This document shows, piece by piece, positions 43,402-51,829 of a stretch of DNA of 64,000 bases (the stretch's first letter is position 1; every line of letters starts with the position of its first letter). The notes below the pieces were generated by a model. The model was not told the DNA's origin and searched no databases. It saw nothing but the letters and a program-made list of their open reading frames with translations. A program made the position numbers and the translations under genes. Origin of the DNA: Thermoactinomyces intermedius (GTDB taxonomy: Bacteria > Bacillota > Bacilli > Thermoactinomycetales > Thermoactinomycetaceae); assembly GCF_016055025.1 (NCBI RefSeq), contig NZ_JAECVW010000003.1; one strand, written 5' to 3'.

Positions 43402-43923
43402 ATGAATTTGCCCAATTTCTTGACCATGATTCGCCTTTTTTTGATTCCTGCGTATTTTGTTGCATTTTTTTCGGACACGCCATGGAATGTACACTGGGCG
43501 TTTGGGATCATTCTTCTTGCGGGGTTCACCGATGTCATTGACGGGTATGTGGCCAGAAAGACAAAGCAAGTGACCCAGATCGGAATCATGCTGGATCCTT
43601 TGGCGGACAAATTAATGATGCTCTCTGTTTTTTTATCCCTGATGATTTCCGGAAAAATCGGAGTTTGGGCTGCCTTTATCATTGTCTTGCGTGATGTGTC
43701 CATGATCCTTTTTTCTGTTTTCCTGAAGCTGAGAGGCAAACGAACGGTCCCGGCAAACATTTTCGGCAAGCTGACAACCTTTTTGTTTTATGTTGCTTTA
43801 TTTTTTATCATGTTTGAATTGCCGCTTGCACAAACTTTTTTATGGTCGGTCATTATTTTGTCCTACATCACGACACTTTCTTACCTGTTGCAATTGAAAA
43901 CGGTGAACGAACGGGCTATGTAG
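43402..43923 (+). CDS. pgsA: CDP-diacylglycerol-glycerol-3-phosphate 3-phosphatidyltransferase
   Basis: 173 residues and about five membrane helices. The CDP-alcohol phosphotransferase signature D-x2-D-G-x2-A-R-x8-G-x3-D-x3-D is complete, from D-V-I-D-G-Y-V-A-R to M-L-D-P-L-A-D-K. It makes phosphatidylglycerophosphate. AAGGGGGGTCCTGA precedes the ATG. Related CDP-alcohol transferases with other alcohols cannot be fully excluded. Confidence 0.85.
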   Translation: MNLPNFLTMIRLFLIPAYFVAFFSDTPWNVHWAFGIILLAGFTDVIDGYVARKTKQVTQIGIMLDPLADKLMMLSVFLSLMISGKIGVWAAFIIVLRDVSMILFSVFLKLRGKRTVPANIFGKLTTFLFYVALFFIMFELPLAQTFLWSVIILSYITTLSYLLQLKTVNERAM

Positions 43924-43925
43924 GA

Positions 43926-43955
43926 AGAATCGGTGACCGGATCCGGTTCTTTTTT
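43926..43955 (+). terminator. Terminator after pgsA
   Basis: AGAATCGG and CCGGTTCT form an 8-bp stem (one G-T) with a 9-base loop and a T6 tail. Confidence 0.75.
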
Positions 43956-43990
43956 CGATTTGACTTCAGACGGATTAGGGAGGTTAACGG

Positions 43991-45298
43991 ATGGTACGGA
44001 ATATGACACGCAGCATTATCGTGGAAACTCCTTCAAAGCCTGGCAACCTGGGAAAAGTGACCACAGCGATTGGACAAGCAGGAGGCGACATCGGGGACAT
44101 TACCACCATCAAGATCGGCCCGTTTTCCACACTCCGGGACATCACGGTCCAGTGTGAGAGTGAAGCGCATCTGGATCAGGTGGTTTCCAGCATTGAAGCA
44201 TTGGGGGGCGGCATTTACGTTCACTCCATATCAGATGAAGTGTTAAGTGCCCATGAAGGCGGAAAAATCCGCATGGTCAGCAAGATGGACATTCGGTCCC
44301 TGGCGGATTTGCGACGTGTCTACACCCCGGGGGTGGCCAATGTATGCCTGGAGATCCGGGAGAATCCGGAAAAAGCCAATTATTATACAAGCATTGGAAA
44401 CACCGTTGCCATTGTGACCGATGGCACAGCCATTTTGGGGCTTGGCAATATCGGACCGTTGGCGGGAATGCCGGTGATGGAGGGCAAGGCCGCTTTGTTT
44501 GACCGCTTTGCCGGGATCAGCGGGATTCCGATTTTGTTGGATACAAGTGATCCGGATGAAGTGGTGAAAACCTTGAAACACATTTATCAGGGATTTGGAG
44601 GCATTTTGTTGGAGGATATTGGTTCCCCGCATTGCTTTGAGATTGAAGAACGCCTCAAAGAAGAGTTGCCCATTCCGGTGATGCATGACGATCAACACGG
44701 AACGGCAGTCGTGACACTGGCTGCCGTGATTTCTGCCTGCCGTTCCACCGGAATCAACCTGAAAGAAGCGTCGGTCGGGCAAATCGGGCTCGGTGCCGCG
44801 GGTTTGGCCATTTGCCGCATGTTTAAAGCGTACGGGGTGCGGGAGATGTGTGGTGCCGACCGGCAGGAAAAAGCTTTGGAGCGTTTGGAGAATTACGGTG
44901 GCATTCCGCTGAGCATGGAAGAATTGATGGAACGCTGCGACATTGTGGTGGCAACAACCGGGGTTCCCGGATTGATCAAACCGGAAATGATCCGGGAAGG
45001 CCAGGTGATCCTCGCTTTATCCAATCCCAAACCGGAAATCGATCCTGAACTGGCGCTCAAAGCCGGTGCTTCTTTTGCAGCAGACGGGCGTTCTGTCAAT
45101 AATGTCCTCGGGTTTCCCGGGATCTTCCGCGGTGTGTTGAATGCCAACGCCAAGAAAATCACTCACCCGATGTTGGTGGCTGCCGCCGAAGCCATTGCAG
45201 ATTGCACCAGTCCCGGGGAATTGGCGCCGCATCCCTTGGATCCCAAAGTCCATCGGGAAGTGGCCCGCGCGGTGGAAAGGACTGCCGCTTTGTCATGA
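43991..45298 (+). CDS. NAD(P)-dependent malic enzyme with N-terminal ACT domain
   Basis: 435 residues. An ACT regulatory domain (about 5-80) precedes the malic enzyme core, with Y-T-P-G-V-A-N-V, L-E-D-I-G-S-P-H-C-F and the Rossmann G-L-G-A-A-G-L-A. It decarboxylates malate to pyruvate. The ACT domain suggests amino-acid control; the ligand is unknown. AGGGAGG lies seven bases before the ATG. Confidence 0.93.
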   Translation: MVRNMTRSIIVETPSKPGNLGKVTTAIGQAGGDIGDITTIKIGPFSTLRDITVQCESEAHLDQVVSSIEALGGGIYVHSISDEVLSAHEGGKIRMVSKMDIRSLADLRRVYTPGVANVCLEIRENPEKANYYTSIGNTVAIVTDGTAILGLGNIGPLAGMPVMEGKAALFDRFAGISGIPILLDTSDPDEVVKTLKHIYQGFGGILLEDIGSPHCFEIEERLKEELPIPVMHDDQHGTAVVTLAAVISACRSTGINLKEASVGQIGLGAAGLAICRMFKAYGVREMCGADRQEKALERLENYGGIPLSMEELMERCDIVVATTGVPGLIKPEMIREGQVILALSNPKPEIDPELALKAGASFAADGRSVNNVLGFPGIFRGVLNANAKKITHPMLVAAAEAIADCTSPGELAPHPLDPKVHREVARAVERTAALS

Positions 45299-45321
45299 AA
45301 AATTACGGGGCACAAGCATTG

Positions 45322-45369
45322 ACACTTTGTTATACGGGCTTTTTGGCCCGTTTGACAAAGTGTTTTTTT
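45322..45369 (+). terminator. Strong terminator after the malic enzyme gene
   Basis: Outer arms ACACTTTGT and ACAAAGTGT enclose inner arms ACGGGC and GCCCGT, and TTTTTTT follows. Confidence 0.9.
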
Positions 45370-45415
45370 ATTCTCCAGATTGTTAAGAAACCGCCATTTT
45401 ATGCCGCCCGGATGT

Positions 45416-45445
45416 TTGGTAATTTAAATACGGTTTCGCTATAAT
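45416..45445 (+). promoter_or_regulatory. Promoter for fabZ
   Basis: TTGGTA, 18 bases, then a perfect TATAAT, ending 50 bases before fabZ. Confidence 0.65.
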
Positions 45446-45495
45446 GGTGACAAGTGATTTCAGAAGGCGAGACGGTTGTTGAGAGGTGGATGACG

Positions 45496-45921
45496 ATGTT
45501 AGATGCTAAGCAAATTCAAGAAATTATTCCTCACCGGTATCCTTTTTTGTTGGTGGACCGGATCACGGAATTGGAACCGGCGAAAAAAGCGGTGGGAATC
45601 AAAAATGTGACCGTGAATGAGCCGTTTTTCCAAGGGCATTTTCCGGACTATCCCGTCATGCCGGGTGTGCTGATTGTGGAGGCATTGGCGCAAGTGGGAG
45701 CCGTGGCCATTCTCAGTGTGGAGGAGAACCGGGGCAAAATTGCCTTTTTTGCCGGATTGGATAAAGTCCGTTTCCGTCATCAGGTCAAACCCGGAGATGT
45801 TCTCACGCTGGAAGTGGAATTGACCCGGGTGAAAGGAAAAGTCGGGAAAGGCAAGGGTATCGCCCGTGTCGGGGAACATGTGGCGGTGGAAGCGGACCTG
45901 ATGTTTGCGATCAATGATTGA
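45496..45921 (+). CDS. fabZ: 3-hydroxyacyl-[acyl-carrier-protein] dehydratase FabZ
   Basis: 141 residues, hot-dog fold. Catalytic His48 is in F-F-Q-G-H-F-P and Glu62 in L-I-V-E-A-L-A-Q-V-G. It dehydrates 3-hydroxyacyl-ACP in fatty acid elongation. The second of two nearby ATGs is chosen because GAGGTG lies seven bases before it. Confidence 0.96.
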   Translation: MLDAKQIQEIIPHRYPFLLVDRITELEPAKKAVGIKNVTVNEPFFQGHFPDYPVMPGVLIVEALAQVGAVAILSVEENRGKIAFFAGLDKVRFRHQVKPGDVLTLEVELTRVKGKVGKGKGIARVGEHVAVEADLMFAIND

Positions 45922-45922
45922 A

Positions 45923-45975
45923 AAATACATAAAGCGGGAAGGTCCTTGGGGATGGACCTTCCTTGTCATGTATTT
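45923..45975. terminator. Nested hairpin terminator after fabZ, shared with the facing small gene
   Basis: GGAAGGTCC and GGACCTTCC form a 9-bp core with an 8-base loop. AAATACAT and ATGTATTT form an outer 8-bp stem separated by internal loops. It lies between convergent fabZ and the 41-residue minus-strand gene. Confidence 0.6.
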
Positions 45976-45976
45976 A

Positions 45977-46102
45977 TTACCATAAATGAAGAATGCGAAG
46001 TCCGAAATAAATCAGTCCCCAAAAAGGCAAGCTGATGAGAAAGGCATTCAACATGCCGAGGAATCCGTCATAGGAGTCGCTGGCGATTCTTTGTCTTTTC
46101 AT
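45977..46102 (-). CDS. Small single-helix membrane protein, unrecognised (41 aa)
   Basis: I do not recognise this protein. It starts M-K-R-Q-R-I-A-S-D-S, then has one strongly hydrophobic helix (about residues 14-38) containing G-M-L-N-A, S-L-P-F-W and L-I-Y-F, and ends H-L-W. On the minus strand AGGAGAGG precedes the ATG by 8 bases, a good ribosome-binding site. Its helix resembles that of the 36-residue product at the far end of the glycan locus: Gly, Asn, Ala, Ser, Pro, Trp, Leu, Tyr, Leu and Ile are identical at matching positions. It is too short for routine gene callers. Confidence 0.65.
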   Translation of the reverse strand: MKRQRIASDSYDGFLGMLNAFLISLPFWGLIYFGLRILHLW

Positions 46103-46207
46103 GACAACGACCTCTCCTGTGTGGTGTTGTACATAGTATCACCGGTTTGGAAAATCCTATTGACAGTAATCTTTCGGAAATGAAACCGGATAAAGGAAGT
46201 GGTTTCA

Positions 46208-47410
46208 ATGAATGGGCGTATTTTGATCATTTCGCATATGTACCCGAATCCGGTCAATCCCATGGCGGGAATTTTTGTCCATAACCAGGCAAAAGCTTTA
46301 AAAAGAGAAGGGGCAGAGGTAAGTGTGGTGGTGCCCGTTCCTTCTTTTCCCTTTTACCCGAAGTGGCAAGGGTATCGTCAATTGCCGAAAAAGACAGAAA
46401 AAGATGGAATTGCCGTTTATTATGTTCCCACGCGAATGATTCCGGGGGGATTTTTTTTCCAGCGCTATGGCAAGTATTATACAAAAGCCCTGCGAAAGGC
46501 AGTGGAGGAAATACATAAATCGTTTCCTTTTGATTTGATTCATTGCCACACCATCTATCCGGATGGTTATGCGGGAGGGGAACTGAAGAAAATTTGGAAG
46601 GTGCCTGTGGTCAGCACGATCCATGGCTCGGACATCATGTTGTATCCCAAACGAAAACGTTCCGTTTATGAACAGACGCGTCAGGCATTAAAGGAAAATG
46701 ACCTGGTCATCACGGTCAGCGACAGGTTGAAAGAAGAAGCGGAAAAAATGCATCCCGGGCTTGCGGCCAAAACGGTTTACAACGGTTTTGACCCGGAGAA
46801 ATTCCGCCCCATGGACCGTCTAGAGGCAAGGGAACGTCTGGGATTGAACGGGGAACAAAAAATTTTGCTTTTTGTCGGCAACTTGTATCCGGTCAAAGGC
46901 GTTTCTTATTTGTTGGAAGCTTTTTCCCGGATCCGCCGGGAAAGCCGGGACATTCATCTGTATTTGATCGGGGACGGACCTTTGCGCCCCCGGCTTGAGA
47001 AACAAGCGGAAGAATCGGGGTTAAGCGAAGCTGTTACCTTTTTAGGCAAAAAGCCGTACGCCGAGATTCCCGACTGGATCAACAGTGCCGATGTGATGGT
47101 TCTCACCAGTCTGAGCGAGGGGCTTCCCTCCATAATGCTGGAATCGATGGGGTGCGGCCGGCCCATGGTGGCAACAGATGTGGGCGGAATCAAGGAAATT
47201 CTTCAAGACGGGAAGACCGGCTTGCTTGCGCCGGCCAAAGATGTGGACAGAATTGCCGGTTGCCTGCGCAAAATCCTGATCGATGATCCTTCCCTCATCG
47301 ACACCATGGGAAAAAATGCGTTGGATGCATCCCGTGCATTGACTTGGAGCGAAAACGCGCGGACCACCTTACAAATTTATACATCTTTAACAGAACGGAA
47401 AAGTTTATGA
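46208..47410 (+). CDS. Glycosyltransferase family 4 protein
   Basis: 400 residues with GT-B fold. The N-domain shows N-P-M-A-G-I-F-V-H-N-Q-A-K-A-L, and the C-domain shows V-G-N-L-Y-P-V-K-G-V and the E-x7-E type motif E-G-L-P-S-I-M-L-E-S. It would transfer a sugar from a nucleotide sugar to a growing lipid-linked glycan. First plus-strand gene of the surface-glycan locus. ATG follows AAAGGAAGTGG. Confidence 0.9.
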   Translation: MNGRILIISHMYPNPVNPMAGIFVHNQAKALKREGAEVSVVVPVPSFPFYPKWQGYRQLPKKTEKDGIAVYYVPTRMIPGGFFFQRYGKYYTKALRKAVEEIHKSFPFDLIHCHTIYPDGYAGGELKKIWKVPVVSTIHGSDIMLYPKRKRSVYEQTRQALKENDLVITVSDRLKEEAEKMHPGLAAKTVYNGFDPEKFRPMDRLEARERLGLNGEQKILLFVGNLYPVKGVSYLLEAFSRIRRESRDIHLYLIGDGPLRPRLEKQAEESGLSEAVTFLGKKPYAEIPDWINSADVMVLTSLSEGLPSIMLESMGCGRPMVATDVGGIKEILQDGKTGLLAPAKDVDRIAGCLRKILIDDPSLIDTMGKNALDASRALTWSENARTTLQIYTSLTERKSL

Positions 47411-47468
47411 CTTTTTTGATGCAGGGTACTCAAGAGATTTCATCTATGTTACATTGAACAATAGATTT

Positions 47469-47485
47469 TGTAATGTTACTGTAAT
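47469..47485 (+). promoter_or_regulatory. Perfect WalR (YycF) box upstream of the wbpB-like gene
   Basis: TGTAAT-GTTAC-TGTAAT fits the consensus TGTWAH-N5-TGTWAH at every defined position. It lies 52-68 bases before the start codon; a weak TTGGAT-N18-TAAAAG promoter could follow directly. The same element with the same spacer occurs at 58130. Confidence 0.5.
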
Positions 47486-47536
47486 ATAGATTGGATATGA
47501 ATTGACTGACAGGGTAAAAGAAAAGAGGGAGATCTT

Positions 47537-48562
47537 TTGATACGCTATGGAATTGTAGGTTGTGGTCACATTGCGAAAAAGCACGTGGCAGCCATTAAAG
47601 CGGTGGAAGGAGCCGAATTGGTTGCGGTTTGCGACACCAATGAAGAGCGTCTTTCCGAGTTTGCCGTCGACGGTGTCCGTGGGTATACCGATTTGAAAGA
47701 CATGCTGGCTTCGGATGTGGATGTGGTTTGCATTTGCACACCGAGCGGGATTCATGCACCGCTGACCATCCAGGCAGCGGAAGCCAAAAAGCATGTAATC
47801 GTGGAAAAACCCATGGCATTGACTTTGGAAGATGCAGATCGGATGATCGACGCTTGTGAGAAAAACGGTGTGAAAATGGCGGTGGTTCACCCCAACCGTT
47901 TCCGCCCGGCTGTCGTGGAACTTAAAAAGCAGTTGGAACAAGGAGCTTTCGGCAAAATCGGGCATGCCAACGCAACGGTTCGTTGGAACCGAAACCAGGC
48001 TTACTATGACCAGGCTCCTTGGCGTGGCACGAAAGCAATGGACGGAGGCGTGTTGATGAATCAGGCGATTCACAACATGGATCTTTTGTTGTGGATGATG
48101 GGGGACATTGAAGAGATTTCCTCTTATCACGCCACACGCATCCGGAAGATTGAAGCTGAGGACACCTCGGTGTCGGTGATCCGCTTTAAAAACGGGGCAC
48201 TCGGGGTGTTGGAAGCGGCGGTCACCATTTATCCGAAAAACTTGGAAGAATCATTAAGTATTTTTGGCGAAAAGGGGACCGCGGTGATCGGCGGGCCGAC
48301 GGCCAATTGGATCAAAGAATGGAAATTTGAAGGTCTCCCGGATGAAGAGGCTCAAAACACAATCCGCCGGGTGGAAGAAGATCCATTCGGAATTCCGGGA
48401 CATCAATGCATCATTCAAGATATGACCGAAGCGGTGTTAAATGACCGGAAGCCGGTCGTTTCCGGTGAAGAAGGGCGCAAGGCGTTGAGCTTTGTGATCG
48501 GATGCCAGTTGGCTGCTGATCAAAATCGGCCGGTCAAAATGGACGAATTAAACCGAAAATAA
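47537..48562 (+). CDS. Gfo/Idh/MocA oxidoreductase, WbpB/WlbA-like 3-dehydrogenase
   Basis: 341 residues. Rossmann G-I-V-G-C-G-H-I-A near the start and the family motif V-E-K-P-M-A-L at about 95. Context suggests oxidation at C3 of UDP-N-acetyl-glucosaminuronic acid, followed by transamination by the next gene product. TTG start after GAGGGAG. Its own regulatory region marks it as first of a seven-gene transcription unit running to the second GT4 gene. Confidence 0.85.
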   Translation: MIRYGIVGCGHIAKKHVAAIKAVEGAELVAVCDTNEERLSEFAVDGVRGYTDLKDMLASDVDVVCICTPSGIHAPLTIQAAEAKKHVIVEKPMALTLEDADRMIDACEKNGVKMAVVHPNRFRPAVVELKKQLEQGAFGKIGHANATVRWNRNQAYYDQAPWRGTKAMDGGVLMNQAIHNMDLLLWMMGDIEEISSYHATRIRKIEAEDTSVSVIRFKNGALGVLEAAVTIYPKNLEESLSIFGEKGTAVIGGPTANWIKEWKFEGLPDEEAQNTIRRVEEDPFGIPGHQCIIQDMTEAVLNDRKPVVSGEEGRKALSFVIGCQLAADQNRPVKMDELNRK

Positions 48563-48590
48563 ATTGAAATGATTAAAGGAGTAGAAAGCG

Positions 48591-49706
48591 ATGAAAAAGA
48601 TTCCTTTATTGGATTTGACGGCACAGTTGCAACCGATTCGTGAAGAAGTTCTCCAAGCGGTGGAGCGGGTGATTGACAGCGGACAATACATTATGGGGCC
48701 CGAAGTCAAAGCTTTTGAAAAAGAAGTGGCCCAATATCTCGGGGTGAAACATGCCATCGGCGTTGGAAACGGCACGGATGCGTTGCTTCTGGCATTGGAT
48801 GCGGCAGGAATCAAAGCCGGCGATGAAGTGATCACCACGCCGTTTACCTTTTTCGCCACCGCCGAAACGATTTCTCAAGTCGGGGCCACCCCGGTTTTTG
48901 TTGACATCGACCCGAAAACGTACAACATCGATGTGAACCAAATAAAAGAAAAAATCAATGAAAAAACCAAAGCGATCATTCCGGTTCACATTTTCGGCCA
49001 GCCGGCCAACATGGAAGAAATTATGGCATTGGCCGAAGAGCATCAATTGTTTGTCTTGGAAGATGCGGCTCAAGGCATGGGTTCGGAATATAAAGGACGG
49101 AAAATCGGAAATTGGGGCCATGCAGCCACCTTCTCCTTCTTTCCCACCAAAAACTTGGGCGGCTATGGTGACGGGGGAATGGTTGTCACCAATGATGACC
49201 AACTGGCGGAGAAGATCCGGATCTTGCGGGTTCATGGTTCCAATCCGAAGTATTACCACAGCATGATCGGATACAACAGCCGCTTGGATGCTTTGCAAGC
49301 CGCTGTTTTGCGCATCAAACTGCGCCATTTGGATGCTTGGAATGACGGCCGCCGGAAAAAAGCGGCACTGTACAACGAACTGTTAAAAGATACACCGGTG
49401 GTTACTCCTTATGAAGCGGAAGACCGCAAACACATCTATCATTTGTATATCATTCAGGCGGAAGATCGCGACGAATTAATGGCTCATTTGAAAGAGCAGG
49501 GAATCTCCTGCGGAGTATATTATCCGGTTCCCCTGCATCAGCAGGAAGTGTATAAAGACTTGGGATATGAAGAAGGAAGTTTGCCTGTTTCCGAATACAT
49601 GGCCAAACGCACCTTCGCCCTTCCTCTGTATGCGGAATTGGAGGATGAGGACATCCGTTTGATCGCCAATACCATCAAAAGTTATTATGCCAACAAATCC
49701 AAGTGA
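48591..49706 (+). CDS. DegT/DnrJ/EryC1 aminotransferase, WbpE-like
   Basis: 371 residues. The PLP lysine is Lys187 in F-F-P-T-K-N-L-G-G, and E-D-A-A-Q (residues 157-161) contacts the cofactor. It is predicted to aminate the 3-keto sugar nucleotide formed by the WbpB-like enzyme. AAAGGAG lies about 10 bases before the ATG. Confidence 0.88.
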   Translation: MKKIPLLDLTAQLQPIREEVLQAVERVIDSGQYIMGPEVKAFEKEVAQYLGVKHAIGVGNGTDALLLALDAAGIKAGDEVITTPFTFFATAETISQVGATPVFVDIDPKTYNIDVNQIKEKINEKTKAIIPVHIFGQPANMEEIMALAEEHQLFVLEDAAQGMGSEYKGRKIGNWGHAATFSFFPTKNLGGYGDGGMVVTNDDQLAEKIRILRVHGSNPKYYHSMIGYNSRLDALQAAVLRIKLRHLDAWNDGRRKKAALYNELLKDTPVVTPYEAEDRKHIYHLYIIQAEDRDELMAHLKEQGISCGVYYPVPLHQQEVYKDLGYEEGSLPVSEYMAKRTFALPLYAELEDEDIRLIANTIKSYYANKSK

Positions 49707-49720
49707 AAGAAGGAATAACC

Positions 49721-51034
49721 GTGAGTGGTAAGACTTTATTGCAAAAAATCGATGACAAAACGGCAAAAATCGGTGTTGTCGGATTGGGATATGTCGGTTT
49801 GCCCCTGGCTGTGGAAAAAGCCAAAGCCGGGTTCAAAGTGATCGGTTTTGACATTCTGCAAAACCGTGTGGACATGGTGAACCGTGGAGTGAACTATATC
49901 GGCGATGTGGTGGACGAAGAATTGAAACAATTGGTGGAAAGCGGGCAAATGTCCGCGACCACGGATTACTCTTTGATCCGTGAAGTGGATGCGGTGGCCA
50001 TCTGTGTTCCCACACCGCTTGACAAATATCAGCAGCCCAATGTTTCTTATGTTGAATCTTCGGCACAAAGCATAGCCAAATATTTGCACCCGGGCATGCT
50101 GGTGGTTTTGGAAAGCACCACTTATCCCGGAACCACCGAAGAAGTGGTGAAACCGATTTTGGAAAAAACCGGCTTGAAAGCGGGCGAAGACTTTTACCTT
50201 GCTTATTCGCCGGAACGTGTGGATCCCGGCAACAAAGTGTTTAACACCAAAAACACCCCCAAAGTGGTGGGCGGTGTGACCGACCAATGCACGGAAGTCG
50301 CCGGAGCTTTGTATCGTGCGGTATTGGACGGGGAAGTCCATCTGGTGTCCAGCCCGAAAGTCGCGGAAATGGAAAAAATTCTTGAAAACACCTTCCGCAA
50401 CATTAACATTGCCTTGGTGAACGAGATGGCTATTCTTTGCAACAAAATGGGAATCGATATTTGGGAAGTGATCGATGCCGCAAAAACCAAACCCTACGGT
50501 TATATGGCATTTTACCCGGGACCGGGTCTGGGCGGACATTGCATTCCCATTGATCCGTTCTATCTGACATGGAAAGCCCGCGAATATCATTATCATACAC
50601 GCTTGATTGAAGTGGCGGGTGAAATCAACAATGAAATGCCCGACTTTGTGGTGGACCGTTGCATGAAAATCTTGAACCGCTACGGCAAATCGTTGAAAGG
50701 GTCCAAAGTGGCCGTGCTCGGGGTGGCTTATAAAAAGGATATCGATGATTATCGCGAGTCTCCCGTGATTCAAATTGTCGAGCTGCTTGAGAAATATCAG
50801 GCAGAGTTTACGCTGGTGGATCCGCATGTGAAAACCTTCAAAGCCGGAGGCAAAGAATATGAAACGCAAGAGCTGACCACCGAACTTTTGGAGTCGGCGG
50901 ATCTGGTTTTGATCACCACGGATCACAGCGACTTTGATTACCAAGAAATTGCCGATAAAGCGAAAGTGATTTTTGACACGCGGAATGCTTTGAAAGATGT
51001 CCAAAACATCAAAGCGGATTACGAAAAATTATAA
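49721..51034 (+). CDS. UDP-N-acetylglucosamine 6-dehydrogenase, WbpA-like
   Basis: 437 residues, three-domain UDP-sugar dehydrogenase. G-L-G-Y-V-G-L-P at 21-28 binds NAD; the catalytic cysteine is Cys274 in G-L-G-G-H-C-I-P-I-D-P. The sequence resembles the WbpA (UDP-GlcNAc) branch more than UDP-glucose dehydrogenases, which fits its neighbours. GTG start after AAGAAGGAATAACC; an in-frame GTG six codons upstream has no site. Confidence 0.9.
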   Translation: MSGKTLLQKIDDKTAKIGVVGLGYVGLPLAVEKAKAGFKVIGFDILQNRVDMVNRGVNYIGDVVDEELKQLVESGQMSATTDYSLIREVDAVAICVPTPLDKYQQPNVSYVESSAQSIAKYLHPGMLVVLESTTYPGTTEEVVKPILEKTGLKAGEDFYLAYSPERVDPGNKVFNTKNTPKVVGGVTDQCTEVAGALYRAVLDGEVHLVSSPKVAEMEKILENTFRNINIALVNEMAILCNKMGIDIWEVIDAAKTKPYGYMAFYPGPGLGGHCIPIDPFYLTWKAREYHYHTRLIEVAGEINNEMPDFVVDRCMKILNRYGKSLKGSKVAVLGVAYKKDIDDYRESPVIQIVELLEKYQAEFTLVDPHVKTFKAGGKEYETQELTTELLESADLVLITTDHSDFDYQEIADKAKVIFDTRNALKDVQNIKADYEKL

Positions 51035-51049
51035 GAGGATGGGTTTTTC

Positions 51050-51799
51050 ATGAAACAATCATTCATTCATGATTCAGTCAAAATGGGAAACAATGTCTCC
51101 GTCGGGTATTTCTCTGTCATTGAAGAAGGCGTGGTTCTTGGCGACAATGTGACGATCGGCAACAATGTCACCATTAAAGCAGGAACCGTGATCGGTTCCG
51201 ATGTATTTATCTCTGACAACTGTGTGTTGGGCCGCTGGCCGAGACCGGCAAAGTCATCCACCGTAAAGGTGGATGCCGACTTGCCGGCGCTGGAAATCGG
51301 CGACGGAACGACGATCGGTGCCAACACCGTTCTTTACCGGGGAAGCCGTTTCGGGAAAGAAGTGATGATCGGGGATCAGGCATCGGTTCGTGAAAAATGC
51401 GAGATCGGGGACCGTGTGGTGATCGGCCGTGGCGTCGCGGTGGAAAATCAGGTGAAAATCGGATCTTTTACAAAAATTCAAACGAATGCTTATATTACAG
51501 CTTATACCGTGTTGGAGGATCACGTCTTTATTGCCCCGACCGTCACAACCACGAACGACAACTTCATGGGGCGGACCAAAGAGCGTTTCAAATACGTGCG
51601 CGGTCCGGTTGTGAAAAGAGGAGCGCGTGTGGGCGGCGGATCCATCCTTTTGCCGGGGATCACGGTGGCCGAAGAAAGCTTCATTGCCGCCGGGGCGTTG
51701 GTCAATCGGGACACGGAGCCGGGCAAAGTGTATATCGGGGTTCCGGCACGGGTTTTGCGTGATGTTCCTGACCGTGAGAAATTGGAAAATCAAGAGTAA
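51050..51799 (+). CDS. Hexapeptide-repeat N-acetyltransferase, WbpD/WlbB-like
   Basis: 249 residues made almost entirely of left-handed beta-helix hexapeptide turns such as V-V-L-G-D-N, V-T-I-G-N-N and V-T-I-K-A-G. The C-terminal G-V-P-A-R-V-L cap is typical. Predicted to acetylate the 3-amino group, completing UDP-2,3-diacetamido-2,3-dideoxy-glucuronic acid. It is longer than WbpD (about 190 residues), with a repeated front half. Confidence 0.85.
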   Translation: MKQSFIHDSVKMGNNVSVGYFSVIEEGVVLGDNVTIGNNVTIKAGTVIGSDVFISDNCVLGRWPRPAKSSTVKVDADLPALEIGDGTTIGANTVLYRGSRFGKEVMIGDQASVREKCEIGDRVVIGRGVAVENQVKIGSFTKIQTNAYITAYTVLEDHVFIAPTVTTTNDNFMGRTKERFKYVRGPVVKRGARVGGGSILLPGITVAEESFIAAGALVNRDTEPGKVYIGVPARVLRDVPDREKLENQE

Positions 51800-51829
51800 C
51801 AGCCTGCAGGCAGAAGGTGTTGTTTAAAC

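Noticed and set aside
46160..46165. TTGACA as -35 box for the first GT4 gene
   Set aside because: No -10-like hexamer occurs 16-19 bases downstream.
49736..51004. 422-codon open frame antisense to the UDP-sugar dehydrogenase gene
   Set aside because: Same reason: codon-bias shadow without initiation signals.
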